Notes: generated by a model not told the origin, from the letters alone. DNA of 53,860 nt from Nocardioidaceae bacterium (GCA_030447865.1 JAUJOD010000008.1:1-53860), one strand, 5' to 3'. Positions 8,349 to 18,019 are shown, counted from the stretch's first letter. A program made the numbers and translations.

Positions 8349-9558
8349 GGTATGACTGTGAGGATCGCCAACGCAGCCTGAAGGTGCTGGGCTGTGGTTG
8401 GTGACGGCGGGTGTGACCCCCGGAATGACTGGCTTTGTGCCTTGCTGCGACCTGTCCGCTCGTGGTTACCGGCCCCGGCCCGGTTGGAGGAGCTGGCCTG
8501 ATCAGGAGCTTGACCACCTGGCGTTAGCGGCGCCGGATGTGTCTCATCACAGTCCTGCCGAGCCTCCGTCCCGGACCGGAACCACGTTCCGTCCGGCGAA
8601 GGAGAGAACGCATGAACAGTCTGACCGATCTGCGCGAGGTGGTCGATGTCGTCATCGGCGTCGACACTCACGTCCATACCCACTCCGCGGCCGTGGTCGA
8701 TGCTGCGACTGGTGGTGTCCTCGACGAGATCACCGTCGAGGCGACAGCCGAGGGCTATGCCGAGCTGGTGGAGTTCGCCAACAACCACGCGATGCTGCGG
8801 GCGTGGGCGATCGAGGGGACCGGTGGTCACGGCGCCGGTCTGAGTCGTCACCTGCTGGAGATGTCGGAGATCGTCATCGAGCTGGACCGCCCGAAGCGGG
8901 CTGCGCGTCGCAACGGCGCGAAGTCAGATCCGCTCGATGCGATCCGCGCTGCACGTGAAGCGATGGCTCGACTGCGGTTGGGAACTCCCCGCACCCAGGG
9001 CGAACGCCAAGCCCTGTCAGTGCTTCTGGCTGCTCGCCGCTCCGCGATCAACGCCTCCACCGAGGCCCAGCAGCAGGTCTTCAGCCTGGTCATCGCAGCA
9101 CCCGAACCCATCCGGGGGCAGGTTCCGCGGCCAGAAGCTTGCCGCGATGCTCAACACCGCCGCCAACCTGCGCCTGCACGCCTCCTGGGACACCGAGACG
9201 ACCAGCACCGTGGTGGCGCTGCGGACCTTGGCCCGTCGCGCGCACGCGATGCTGAAGGAGGCGCGCGAGTTGCAGAAGGCGATCGCGGTCATCATCCGCA
9301 GCTGGCGCCCTGACCTGCTCGAGGAGTTCGGCGTCGGACCGATCGTGGCAGCGACGGTGTTGTGCGCCTGGTCCCACCCTGGCCGTATCCACTCCGAGGC
9401 GGCGTTCGCGATGCTCGCCCGGCGTCGCACCAATCCCGGCGAACAGCGGCCAAGTCACCACCCGGTATCGACTCAACCGCTACGGCGACCGCCAGCTCAA
9501 CAACGCACTGCACACCGTGGTCCAGAGCCGAATCCAGTACCAGCCAGCCACCCGCGAC
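8349..9558 (+). mobile_element. IS110-type element, copy A, 3' end removed by IS6
   Basis: From CGGTATGACTGTGAGG at 8348 to position 9558 this stretch is nearly identical to copy B at 13902-15112 (constant offset of 5554 up to 9417). It abuts the 3' end of the preceding IS110 element. The match stops at 9558, where an IS6 left end begins; the missing 3' part does not reappear after the IS6, so a deletion accompanied that insertion. The first 263 bases are non-coding and correspond to the left end that carries the bridge RNA in IS110 elements. Confidence 0.85.
8612..9558 (+). pseudogene. IS110 transposase, copy A (frameshifted, truncated)
   Basis: The start ATG at 8612 has GGAG upstream. The first part has IGVDTHVHTHSA, AIEGTGGHGAG and KSDPLDAIRAA as DEDD ligands. 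The frame shifts by +1 at a run of five G at 9114-9118 (PEPIRG to RFRGQKLAAM), exactly as in copy B. It differs from copy B by one extra C at about 9418-9420 (GCTCGCCCGG versus GCTCGCCGG), which breaks the second half again. The C-terminus is lost at the IS6 junction. It cannot make a functional transposase as read. Confidence 0.85.
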
Positions 9559-10364
9559 GGCATTGTTGCGCTGTCTGATCGCGGTGGGCGGGAGACTGGT
9601 GCGGTGACTTCTTCAAGGTCGGCGACGGCGTTTGCTGGCTTCCGGTTTCCGCCGGAGGTGATCTCGGTGGCGGTGCGATGGTATCTGCGGTACGGGTTGT
9701 CGTATCGCGACGTCGAGGAGCTGCTCGCGAAGCGTGGCGTGGAGGTCGACCACGTCACCGTCTATCGGTGGGTGCAGCGGTTCACAACTGAGTTCGTCTC
9801 CGCCGCGCGTCCGCTCCGCCACGTTCCCGGCCGCCGGTGGTTCGTCGACGAGACCTACGTCAAGGTCGCCGGCCGATGGACATACCTGTACCGGGCCATC
9901 GATCAGTACGGACAGGTCGTCGACGTTTGGTTGTCTTCTCGGCGTGATCGGTCCGCCGCTAGGACGTTCTTCACCCGGGCCCTCGCTACTGGAAGCGTTC
10001 CTGTTGAGGTCACCACGGACAGCGCACCGGCCTATCCGCGGGTCCTCGACGAACTGATCCCCACCGCTCTGCATATCACGGGCCAGTACGCGAACAACAC
10101 CGTCGAAGCCGACCATGGCCGACTGAAAGCACGGCTACGACCGATGCGTGGCCTCAAGCGGTTCCGAACAGCGCGCACGCTGGCCGCCGGTCATGCCTTC
10201 ATGCAAAACCTCAGACGCGGCCACTACGAGATCGCTACCGACGTGCCAGCACAACACCGACTTCGGGCAGCCTTCGACGATTTAACCCTTGCCATCTGAC
10301 CAACACCACTTCGCGTGCCAAACCGGAGCAACGCTGCCAAGCCATCGCACAATGCAACAGTGCC
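9559..10364 (+). mobile_element. IS6-family insertion sequence, complete
   Basis: The left end GGCATTGTTGCGCTGTC at 9559 and the right end at 10364 (reverse complement GGCACTGTTGCATTGTG) form imperfect terminal inverted repeats, about 18 of 24 positions alike. The length of 806 bp is normal for IS6. No 8-bp target duplication is seen (CCCGCGAC on the left, GTTGACGG on the right), which fits insertion followed by deletion or recombination with another copy. IS6 ends occur also at position 56, and decayed IS6 pieces lie at 18.0 and 19.9 kb. Confidence 0.8.
9604..10299 (+). CDS. IS6-family transposase
   Basis: The protein has about 231 residues from the GTG at 9604, just inside the left end; the frame is open upstream only because it reads into the disrupted IS110 element. 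It has an N-terminal helix-turn-helix (LRYGLSYRDVEELLAKRGVEVDHVTVYRWV) and a DDE catalytic core with WFVDETYVKVAGRW (D), TTDSAPAYPRV (D) and ANNTVEADHGRLKARLRPM (E). This is the classic IS26/IS6 arrangement. Length and motif order are complete, so it is probably active. Confidence 0.92.
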   Translation: MTSSRSATAFAGFRFPPEVISVAVRWYLRYGLSYRDVEELLAKRGVEVDHVTVYRWVQRFTTEFVSAARPLRHVPGRRWFVDETYVKVAGRWTYLYRAIDQYGQVVDVWLSSRRDRSAARTFFTRALATGSVPVEVTTDSAPAYPRVLDELIPTALHITGQYANNTVEADHGRLKARLRPMRGLKRFRTARTLAAGHAFMQNLRRGHYEIATDVPAQHRLRAAFDDLTLAI

Positions 10365-10756
10365 GTTGACGGGCATTGGCGGCGCAAAGACGCGCGTCCT
10401 GGAACCCGCCGGATCGCTGCAGGAGCGTGCGGTCATCCCGTCAACGTGCGATCTGGCTTTACCGGGTCGTGCAAGCCAAAGAGTGTCACCAGGCCGCCGC
10501 TGTCCGTTTCCATCGCTGCGACAGGCACCGCCTGCCTCGTGTTCATGGTAGTAGTCCTCCAAGTCGTTCGGCCAGGAGTCACCGGGGTTCGCGTCCAGGT
10601 ATCGCACCTCCAAGTCGACTGTCCAGACGTGTCCTTCGGAGTAGTCACCCTCGTGACGCGGTCTCCGACGTTAACGGTTCCCCCGCGGACTCGACAGGCG
10701 AGCGCGATCCCTGGCGTGGACACAGCGACCGTCTCGACGACGTAGAGCTCGAACAC
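10365..10756 (-). pseudogene. Frameshifted, truncated small gene with translation-factor-like barrel
   Basis: The frame from the ATG at 10756 reads MFELYVVETVAVSTPGIA then LACRVRGGTVNVGDRVTR, resembling the beta-barrel domain 2 of EF-Tu-like GTPases (VxxRGTVxVGD pattern). Convincing coding sequence then continues in another frame (EGDYSEGHVWTVDLEV, then RYLDANPGDSWPNDLEDYYHEH), so a frameshift lies near 10655-10665. The 3' end is replaced by the IS6 right end at 10364. The two frames together look like one small standalone protein whose gene has decayed or been mis-sequenced. Confidence 0.5.
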
Positions 10757-11041
10757 CCAGGCATCCTGTCACTCGTCGCAGAGCGACGTACAAGCCGCAT
10801 TCGCACCCATATGTTCCTCGGCGCCGACAGGCGGCGCAAAGGGTTATGTTGACGGATGCCCGAGGTACCGGGGCGAGCCGTCAGCGAGCGGGGGGGATCG
10901 CGGTTGGCCTCAAGCCCACGGCGATCGGCGCACGACTGCACTTTCCCTCTGGCGTGTTGACAACCTCGCCTACGACTGTGGGAACGTAGGCGCGAGGGCG
11001 CGGTTAGCCGCGTCACAGCGCCGCGTGAGAGGTCTGAGTCC

Positions 11042-12628
11042 GTGACCCAGTTGCCCGAGCCGACTGCCCCGGCCGCACCGCACCGTCAGTGTTCACAATT
11101 GCAAGCGCCAGGTGCCGGCGACGACACCGTCAGCAGATTCATCCTGCATCTCGATGCAGAACCAGTGTTGCTTGACGACGCTGCACTGGCCACTGAGTTG
11201 AATGATCATTTGGCGGGACGCCTATTCAGCGCTGGCATTTTTCCGAATACTGCTGGCGAGCTCTTGCAAGCTCTTGAACAGGTTGACCCGTCGGGACCGC
11301 TCTCGCAGCACGGCTTCTTCCTCGTTGGCGAGGGTAGCCAGCTGCCGGCCGACGTCGAGGCCGACCGCAATATGCGTTTTTTGGTCACCGTTGGCCGTGG
11401 TCCGGAGGGAGCTGAGATGCTGGTCTCGGCCTTTCACCCTGATGAGAGCATCGTCGAGGTGATGGCCTGGGATCATCAGCGCGGCGGCTTCAACTACTAC
11501 CGCACGATGCAGGGCAGCAACGCCTGGGTGTTCGCCGGCAACTCGGCGCACGCGCTCGTCGCGCCGACTCGCGGTAGCGGTCCCTTCGAGAGTCATGTCA
11601 ACGGGAACGCTGTTATGAAAGAGCTCAAGGAACCGTGGGTGCACTGGCACTCGCCCCTGGCTGCGGTGCCGGCGTCGAGCTTGGCCGCCCAAGGCCTTGA
11701 CCGCCATCCGTGGGTGGGTCGACTTGACCCGGGCGGTGCGTACACGCTGGAGAATGTTGCGGTGAAGCCGGCGATTAGGCGGTGGTCCGCCGCTCGGGCC
11801 GCGGCTATCGCCGCCGGATCGTCCGTCGAGACGCCAGCGCGCATGCTTGAGCAGTTGACGGAGACCCTTACTGCCAACATCTTCTCCAGTCGTACGACGT
11901 TCGACTCGGCGGTCGGTGGCTCGACGCCTCAGATTGATCTCCCATCGACCTTCTTCGTTGACGAGGGCATGCTCGAGCTAGTCGGGTTGCCACGGCCGCC
12001 ACGCTTTTTGGTGTCAGCCTCGGTCTATGCGCAGACAGTCGAAGCACTTGACGTAACCATCACTGACGGCCGGTTGTTCACCCGCTCAAGCGACACGCAC
12101 TTCGCCTTCGTCGTACCTGAGCGTGCGTTCGAAGATGTTGCGACCATCCAGGCCGGCTTGACCGCCGGGTTGTTCACGCCACGCCTGATCGCCACACTCC
12201 TCATGGTCGACTTCCCGAACCCCATCTTCTCGGTGCGTCGCTCGACGCTTACGCGATATCTCGCGCTCGTCGATTGGACAGGTGCGGCTGAGGCTGACAG
12301 CGATGCCGTAGCTGACGCCATCCTGAATGCTTCGGCGGCGGCCAACGATGCGACGGCCGAAGCCGAGTTCGCGCGCAATTGGGCGGAAGGTGACAACTTC
12401 CTCGCTGCCTTCGGCGAGCGCCTCGCCGCCTACTACGGCGCGGTCACAGCGGCGTTGGCGAGCCCCGAAAGCTTCGCACAGATTTATCGCCTGGCGGAAT
12501 CTCGGCGCGGCGCCATGGAACTCATGCCGATCGCCGAATCCCGACTTCTGTTCCCGCGGAGCAACGTTTCGCCTATTCCTCGCGCCATGACGGAGATCGC
12601 CACCGTCGAGGAGGTGCCGACCGCATGA
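11042..12628 (+). CDS. Conserved-type hypothetical protein, first gene of two-gene operon
   Basis: The protein has 528 residues from the GTG at 11042. No catalytic motif, signal peptide or TM segment is visible. It is acidic and soluble, with an N-terminal alpha/beta region (GFFLVGEGSQLPADVEADRNMRFLVTVG, then FHPDESIVEVMAWDHQRGGFNYYRTMQ) and a largely helical C-terminus after residue 380. The segment WVHWHSPLA near residue 200 is rich in aromatic residues and His. Stop and next start overlap (ATGA), so both proteins are made together, probably in equal amounts. I do not recognise the family. Frame integrity over 1.6 kb in a region full of decay suggests it is under selection or recently acquired. 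Confidence 0.75.
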   Translation: MTQLPEPTAPAAPHRQCSQLQAPGAGDDTVSRFILHLDAEPVLLDDAALATELNDHLAGRLFSAGIFPNTAGELLQALEQVDPSGPLSQHGFFLVGEGSQLPADVEADRNMRFLVTVGRGPEGAEMLVSAFHPDESIVEVMAWDHQRGGFNYYRTMQGSNAWVFAGNSAHALVAPTRGSGPFESHVNGNAVMKELKEPWVHWHSPLAAVPASSLAAQGLDRHPWVGRLDPGGAYTLENVAVKPAIRRWSAARAAAIAAGSSVETPARMLEQLTETLTANIFSSRTTFDSAVGGSTPQIDLPSTFFVDEGMLELVGLPRPPRFLVSASVYAQTVEALDVTITDGRLFTRSSDTHFAFVVPERAFEDVATIQAGLTAGLFTPRLIATLLMVDFPNPIFSVRRSTLTRYLALVDWTGAAEADSDAVADAILNASAAANDATAEAEFARNWAEGDNFLAAFGERLAAYYGAVTAALASPESFAQIYRLAESRRGAMELMPIAESRLLFPRSNVSPIPRAMTEIATVEEVPTA

Positions 12629-13629
12629 CCACACCGTTCTTCGGCCCGCCTGGCCAACTTGACGAACTAGACGCTGATGCACTCACCGACTGGTCGAACC
12701 TCATGAGCATGCACCTTGACGGGTTTAGCAAGACTCACAGTCGTTTCTTTAACCCGGCTGCTGGCGACGCGCCCGCCAAGCACCAACGTCATTCAGTCGT
12801 TTGGGCCGCATCGCCGGCACGCCTGGCGCATGATCACACGGACCCTCAGCGCTGGGCTAAGGCCGACCAGAGTCGCGATGAGCAGGATGAGTACTGCGAG
12901 TGGCGGGTGACACGAGATGATGACGGAAAGTTGACCGCCGTCGAGTTCTCGACTGAGACGCCGGACTACTGGGCGCACATCGCAGAGGTGAACACCCCGC
13001 TGCTGCTTGACCTCTATCATGAGTTCGTTGACCCGCAGGTGCTTGAGGATGACTTGTTTGTCCCGGATGCCATGTTCGGCCGCCGTTACGCTCCTAATAA
13101 CAAGTGGAACGACGCGACCAGCGAAGGCATTGCACACCTACGGCAGACGAATAACAACCTCCGCGCTGCTATTGACCTAGTTGCGCAGGCGACCGTACAA
13201 CGGACCAAAGATGGTCGAAGGGTGAACGATCGACGTGAACTCGTCAGTTGCGGTGGCCTTGGAGACGGACGTCGCAACTCTGATCCTCAGATCGCGCATG
13301 TCATCAACGATGCTGTCTTCGCCGGTTCGGCAGTTTCGCTCGCGAATCCGCTTGGTCTATACATGGAGCCGCTTCAGACCCAGAGTTTTGCTACGCCAGA
13401 CGGGGCCGACCCAGCGATGTTCTGGACTCCGCTACGGGGCGCAAGCGGTCATGTCGTCAGGGCACGCTTTGCTGTACCCGGCGGCCTCGGCTACGTTCTT
13501 GGCGATTTGAGGGTTGATGGCAGGCCGCTGCAGTTCGGGACGCAGGTCGCTGACAAGTTGCCGATCCGGGTTGATGCGCTGCTGGCGCCATCAACGAAAG
13601 AGATGCAGGTTGTGCCCTGCGTCGCCTGA
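12625..13629 (+). CDS. Hypothetical protein, second gene of two-gene operon
   Basis: The protein has 334 residues; its ATG at 12625 overlaps the upstream stop. Recognisable blocks are EWRVTRDDDGKLTAVEFSTE, PDYWAHI, a YAPNNKWND...GIAHLRQTNNNL block, CGGLGDGRRNSDPQI and VSLANPLGLYMEPL. From memory these blocks recur in an uncharacterised bacterial and fungal family (WRVxRDxxGxxxxVEFTxExPEYW, NKWNTTxGIMHL, DPGRNSDPTI, LANPVGLYI), with function unknown to me. No TM or signal peptide is seen. The C-terminal VRARFAVPGGLGYVLGDLRVDG looks like a beta sandwich. It is probably the partner subunit or substrate-handling protein of the 528-residue product. Confidence 0.75.
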   Translation: MTTPFFGPPGQLDELDADALTDWSNLMSMHLDGFSKTHSRFFNPAAGDAPAKHQRHSVVWAASPARLAHDHTDPQRWAKADQSRDEQDEYCEWRVTRDDDGKLTAVEFSTETPDYWAHIAEVNTPLLLDLYHEFVDPQVLEDDLFVPDAMFGRRYAPNNKWNDATSEGIAHLRQTNNNLRAAIDLVAQATVQRTKDGRRVNDRRELVSCGGLGDGRRNSDPQIAHVINDAVFAGSAVSLANPLGLYMEPLQTQSFATPDGADPAMFWTPLRGASGHVVRARFAVPGGLGYVLGDLRVDGRPLQFGTQVADKLPIRVDALLAPSTKEMQVVPCVA

Positions 13630-13902
13630 GCTGAGTGCTTGCGTCATTCAATACTGCCTCGGGCACGTGCGAGGCGTCATCCAATTAGAAGGCTTTGGCG
13701 ATGCTGGCTTGTGCTGCTGGTCGGGACGGCCTGCACGGCCGGCTATTTTCTTGTACTCGGCGACGGGCGCGGCGTCTCAGTCGTGACCGTCGACGAAGTT
13801 CAGTTCGGTTGCTGGACCAATCAGGCAGGTCGCTTCGCGGACGCGAGATGTCGTCGGCATCGTTGCCGGGGGGTGTCCTCGATCAGCCGCGTCATAGTGG
13901 GC

Positions 13903-14165
13903 GGTATGACTGTGAGGATCGCCAACGCAGCCTGAAGGTGCTGGGCTGTGGTTGGTGACGGCGGGTGTGACCCCCGGAATGACTGGCTTTGTGCCTTGCT
14001 GCGACCTGTCCGCTCGTGGTTACCGGCCCCGGCCCGGTTGGAGGAGCTGGCCTGATCAGGAGCTTGACCACCTGGCGTTAGCGGCGCCGGATGTGTCTCA
14101 TCACAGTCCTGCCGAGCCTCCGTCCCGGACCGGAACCACGTTCCGTCCGGCGAAGGAGAGAACGC
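13903..14165 (+). ncRNA. Presumed bridge-RNA region of IS110 copy B
   Basis: This is the 263-base non-coding left end between the element boundary and the transposase start. Established knowledge: IS110 elements transcribe a structured bridge RNA from this left end, which base-pairs with target and donor DNA. Here the region has several short GC-rich inverted repeats (for example GGCCCCGGCCC with CGGCGCCGG-type partners) but I have not folded it. Copy A carries the same sequence at 8349-8611. The call is by position, not by a confirmed structure. Confidence 0.35.
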
Positions 14166-15240
14166 ATGAACAGTCTGACCGATCTGCGCGAGGTGGTCGA
14201 TGTCGTCATCGGCGTCGACACTCACGTCCATACCCACTCCGCGGCCGTGGTCGATGCTGCGACTGGTGGTGTCCTCGACGAGATCACCGTCGAGGCGACA
14301 GCCGAGGGCTATGCCGAGCTGGTGGAGTTCGCCAACAACCACGCGATGCTGCGGGCGTGGGCGATCGAGGGGACCGGTGGTCACGGCGCCGGTCTGAGTC
14401 GTCACCTGCTGGAGATGTCGGAGATCGTCATCGAGCTGGACCGCCCGAAGCGGGCTGCGCGTCGCAACGGCGCGAAGTCAGATCCGCTCGATGCGATCCG
14501 CGCTGCACGTGAAGCGATGGCTCGACTGCGGTTGGGAACTCCCCGCACCCAGGGCGAACGCCAAGCCCTGTCAGTGCTTCTGGCTGCTCGCCGCTCCGCG
14601 ATCAACGCCTCCACCGAGGCCCAGCAGCAGGTCTTCAGCCTGGTCATCGCAGCACCCGAACCCATCCGGGGGCAGGTTCCGCGGCCAGAAGCTTGCCGCG
14701 ATGCTCAACACCGCCGCCAACCTGCGCCTGCACGCCTCCTGGGACACCGAGACGACCAGCACCGTGGTGGCGCTGCGGACCTTGGCCCGTCGCGCGCACG
14801 CGATGCTGAAGGAGGCGCGCGAGTTGCAGAAGGCGATCGCGGTCATCATCCGCAGCTGGCGCCCTGACCTGCTCGAGGAGTTCGGCGTCGGACCGATCGT
14901 GGCAGCGACGGTGTTGTGCGCCTGGTCCCACCCTGGCCGTATCCACTCCGAGGCGGCGTTCGCGATGCTCGCCGGCGTCGCACCAATCCCGGCGAACAGC
15001 GGCCAAGTCACCACCCGGTATCGACTCAACCGCTACGGCGACCGCCAGCTCAACAACGCACTGCACACCGTGGTCCAGAGCCGAATCCAGTACCAGCCAG
15101 CCACCCGCGACTACGTCGCCCGCCGCACCGCCGAAGGCAAGACCAGCCGCGAGATCAAACGCTGCCTCGCCCGCTACCTCGCCCGCTACATCGCCCGCGA
15201 CCTCTACCGCTTACTTGAAAACACGGCCGCAGCTACTTGA
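14166..15240 (+). pseudogene. IS110 transposase, copy B (one frameshift)
   Basis: The start ATG at 14166 follows GAAGGAG. The N-terminal DEDD part shows IGVDTHVHTHSA, AIEGTGGHGAG and KSDPLDAIRAA. A +1 shift at five G residues (14668-14672) is needed to join it to the C-terminal part, which has EEFGVGPIVAATVL, SEAAFAMLAGVAPIPANSGQ and RYRLNRYGDRQLNNAL (serine region weakly conserved). The stop at 15240 is at the expected length of about 357 residues. The same shift occurs in copy A. Either the shared ancestor was already broken, or the shift is tolerated by recoding, or both copies share a sequencing artefact at the G run. Confidence 0.8.
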
Positions 15241-15354
15241 CGAAGCATAGGAGCGTCGCGGCTGACCTTGGGCGGCTTGGTGCCCTCCGCTCGCCCTGGC
15301 TCCGGTTCACAGCATATTTGTCATGTTGACGGGTGAGGGTCAGCGTTGGCCGGG

Positions 15355-15670
15355 CTACGGGAGCACGCTGGGGTTGATTCTGACGGCCTTGCACATGTTC
15401 TCGATGTGGTCTTCGTCTATGGCCCGTAGGAACTCCATGCACCGGCGGATCTGGCCGTGGACGGCGCGAGCGTCGAGCACCTCTACCGTCTCGCTTCCCT
15501 CGCCATGGGAGTACCGGTTGCAGAAGTCGTAGACATCTCGGAACGGCTCGTCCGCGTCGGCTTGCACGAGCACTTCCAACTGCTGCATGAAGTCGGAACG
15601 GTGGGGTGCCTTGTAAGTCGCGAACACCTCACTCTTGCGAGCTCCACTCAGCTCAAATGAAGAGCCGGAG
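15355..15670 (-). pseudogene. C-terminal fragment of an AAA-type ATPase
   Basis: About 100 residues at the end of a minus-strand frame read FELSGARKSEVFATYKAPHR...EPFRDVYDFCNRYSHGEG...RRCMEFLRAIDEDHIENM. The FxNxYSH signature followed by a helix and a terminal EFLxxID..H segment resembles the C-terminus of OLD/Abi-type AAA ATPases from defence loci. No Walker motifs lie upstream; sequence beyond about 15670 does not continue the protein. It is a remnant. Confidence 0.5.
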
Positions 15671-15891
15671 GGGTCCCCGGGCCGGCAAGATTGACTTACC
15701 GTTCGATCTCGCTCACGAGCGCACGGGGGACTCCCTGCGGGAATGGTGACACGGGCCGGCGCAGAGACGTGCCCGCGTCTGAGAGCGGCAGAGCCTGCGC
15801 GCACCAATCTACCCACTTGGAAGCAGTTGCGAACTGAGCATTCTCAGCATCAGGGGTTTCCGTGCGATACTGCGTCCTGTCGGCGCGGCGC

Positions 15892-16185
15892 TCAGGCGTA
15901 CGGCGAGCACTTCTGCAGTACTAGTTGTTCCCCTTGGCAGACTCGATGCAGTGCACGGAGCACTGCTCGGACCGCTGCCTCGGGATCGCTTGATCGCAAC
16001 GGACGTGGATGACTCGTCGGCCGCCGCAGCATGACGGTGATTTCGTCGTCGCCAAGCCAGTCGCCTGGCTTGGCTGATTCCATCGCCGCAGCGCTACCGC
16101 CAAGAGCCTTCGAGTCCATTAGCACGTGCCACTCGATAAAGAGAAGCTGCAGCACCCATATCGCTTCTTTGGGAAGCTGTCTCAT
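15892..16185 (-). CDS. Hypothetical protein
   Basis: The protein has up to 97 residues from the ATG at 16185, or 75 from an internal ATG (MDSKALGG). The segment EAIWVLQLLFIEWHVLM is hydrophobic, followed by GDWLGDDEITVMLRRP. No family or motif is recognised and no strong ribosome binding site is seen. It may be a real small gene or another fragment. Confidence 0.3.
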   Translation of the reverse strand: MRQLPKEAIWVLQLLFIEWHVLMDSKALGGSAAAMESAKPGDWLGDDEITVMLRRPTSHPRPLRSSDPEAAVRAVLRALHRVCQGEQLVLQKCSPYA

Positions 16186-16383
16186 CGAAGCTGGAGCTAC
16201 GTGTCGCGGTCTTGGCGCCGCTCATTACCTCATCGCGGGTGTGGACCGGAGCCGACAGCGGGGACACGCCCTCTGCCTGGTTACCGTGGAAACGTGTTCA
16301 AGAAGCGCAAGAGCAACAGGCGACGTCCAGGAATGCAGCCTGGTCTACCGGGGAACTCGCCGACGTTACGGTCGCAAGGCAGC

Positions 16384-17275
16384 ATGAGCGCCGGCGTCGA
16401 AGGGTCGCGCCACATCGGGGTTACGTATGAGATGTTGCTGGCCGAGGTCGGGCCCCGATGGGGACCGGTTGGAGCAGCGCTCCTGGCGAATCATCGTCGG
16501 CGGATCGATCAAGTGAGAATGTTGACCACTGACCACGACATCTTGATCAGGGCGATCGGGCAGAGCGTTGGGCGGCTCCAGTGGCTTGCGCGTATTCCTG
16601 ATCTCCATCCCGAGTTGGTGCATCTTCTCGAGACAGCCACTAAGGACCTAGAACATGGTGTCGAGTCGATCCTGACAGAGCGAGATCCCCGCTCGCTCGA
16701 TGTGTCTCGACACCTTATGGAGATTGAGTCGCTGTTACGGCTGTTTGCCCGAGAGCCTCGGGAATTGGAGGAATGGGTTGACATTGAGCCGCATCTTCGC
16801 CACGGTGCCTACGGGTTCGGCAAACTCACTCAGCGCGAAGGAAGGGCTAGAGGGATTCCGGACGACCAGGTTCTGCCCGAGCGAACGAGTATGCCAGCCA
16901 CAGTATCGCTGTTCATCCGACGCCTTCCGATGAACATCCCGCGGCAGCGACGATCCTCTCTCCGGTCTATTTGCAGATCTCGGCGACCTTCTTCAACACG
17001 GCGTGCGCGTCTACAATGCATGCCTAGACGCCCTGGATGCCTACTTGCACCCCGACGCTCCGATGCCGGATATTCCACATCCAGCGGCGCCGGACGTTGA
17101 CCGCGCTGGCCGCCTCCTCGTCCGGTTCAATGACCGGGTTGGTTTCTCGAACGAGGCCCCCATGTCGATACCGCGAAAGCATGTGCGGCCACGCGACGGC
17201 ACAATCGCGGCGCAGCGCCATAGCCAACAGCAGCCTCCCACCGACCCAACAAACCCCACCCATCCCCTTCGCTGA
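16384..17275 (+). pseudogene. Helical protein gene broken by two frameshifts (DUF5677-like?)
   Basis: The frame from the ATG at 16384 reads MSAGVEGSRHIGVTYEMLLA and continues helically (HLMEIESLLRLFAREPRELEEW, then GAYGFGKLTQREG) to about 16880. Convincing sequence then moves to a second frame (NEYASHSIAVHPTPSDEHPAA) and, near 16960, to a third (SGLFADLGDLLQHGVRVYN, then ACLDALDAYLHPD). Together they form one protein of roughly 290 residues with an EYxxHSxAxHPxP block that recalls DUF5677-type helical proteins; this is a weak resemblance. Two independent frameshifts point to decay or poor sequence here. Confidence 0.55.
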
Positions 17276-17483
17276 GTGCCGGGATGCGTACCAGTCGGGT
17301 GATCAGAGATAGACCGATCGGTACAAGAGCAGTTTTGCTGCGCCTCATCAACGCACATTGTCGTCCACCGCATCAACTGGCCAGAACTCTTGATCTATCC
17401 ATGATGGGGGTGCCAGTCTGATCATTTGAAAGTAACCGTTTCACGGCCTGACCGAGAGCAACATCGAACCAGTCCTTCTATCG

Positions 17484-17927
17484 GTGATCGTGTTGGTCGG
17501 CTTCGCGCTTGTCTTCGTCGCGCCGCTCGGCGGCACTGACCCCATAGCAGTGATCGAGGCGAGGACAGTGTTCGTCCAATCACTCCTCAGCGTCGTGGCC
17601 GGACTGTTCGGAGCAGCGACAGGCTTCTACTTCGGCGCAAGCCAAGCCAAGCCAGTCGCTGACCCAGGAGGTCACGAGGGCCTGCACCCGAAGCCGTCGA
17701 GGAGCGGCCTGTCAGGGATGAGTCTAGCCGCCGCCGTAGGGCTGGCGCGCAACCTTCGGGCGTGGTTTCGCCGATGTCGATTAGCCGTGGGGCCGACAGG
17801 CGGCCATGGCGCCCGCCGCCCATGCCCGCCCCGACTCCTCGAGGACAACACCGACGGTCTGTCCGAGAAGCGGTGTGAGCGACGGTCCTCATCGCAGTGG
17901 TTCTCTGCCTTGGGCGCAATGACGTAG
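17484..17927 (+). CDS. Small membrane protein, probably truncated or degraded at 3' end
   Basis: The convincing part is the first 55 residues: two hydrophobic helices (IVLVGFALVFVAPL and TVFVQSLLSVVAGLFGAATGFYFGA) joined by a short polar loop. This is the pattern of small phage- or island-encoded membrane proteins ending in FYFGxS. Coding character appears to extend a few codons upstream of the start (LTESNIEPVLL), so the true start may lie before 17484 or be lost. The remainder is Arg/Pro-rich and may be read-through into non-coding DNA. Function is unknown. Confidence 0.4.
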   Translation: MIVLVGFALVFVAPLGGTDPIAVIEARTVFVQSLLSVVAGLFGAATGFYFGASQAKPVADPGGHEGLHPKPSRSGLSGMSLAAAVGLARNLRAWFRRCRLAVGPTGGHGARRPCPPRLLEDNTDGLSEKRCERRSSSQWFSALGAMT

Positions 17928-18019
17928 TCTGACGGTCGACTGAGTGATCTGGTCTCGGTAGGTCGCACGACTAGAGCCGACAAGCAGAAGCCGGAAGCGG
18001 TCCAAGCGCGAAGTTGGAC

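Larger units (their letters stand above)
13902..15262 (+). mobile_element. IS110-type element, copy B, complete
   Basis: The left boundary at CGGTATGAC (13902) is where identity with copy A begins. The transposase region ends at 15240 and the right end is placed just after it (GACGAAGCATAGGAGCG); without a third copy the exact right boundary is uncertain. As usual for IS110, no terminal inverted repeats are seen. It lies directly downstream of the intact two-gene operon and may have cut off a short gene that began near 13639. Confidence 0.75.
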
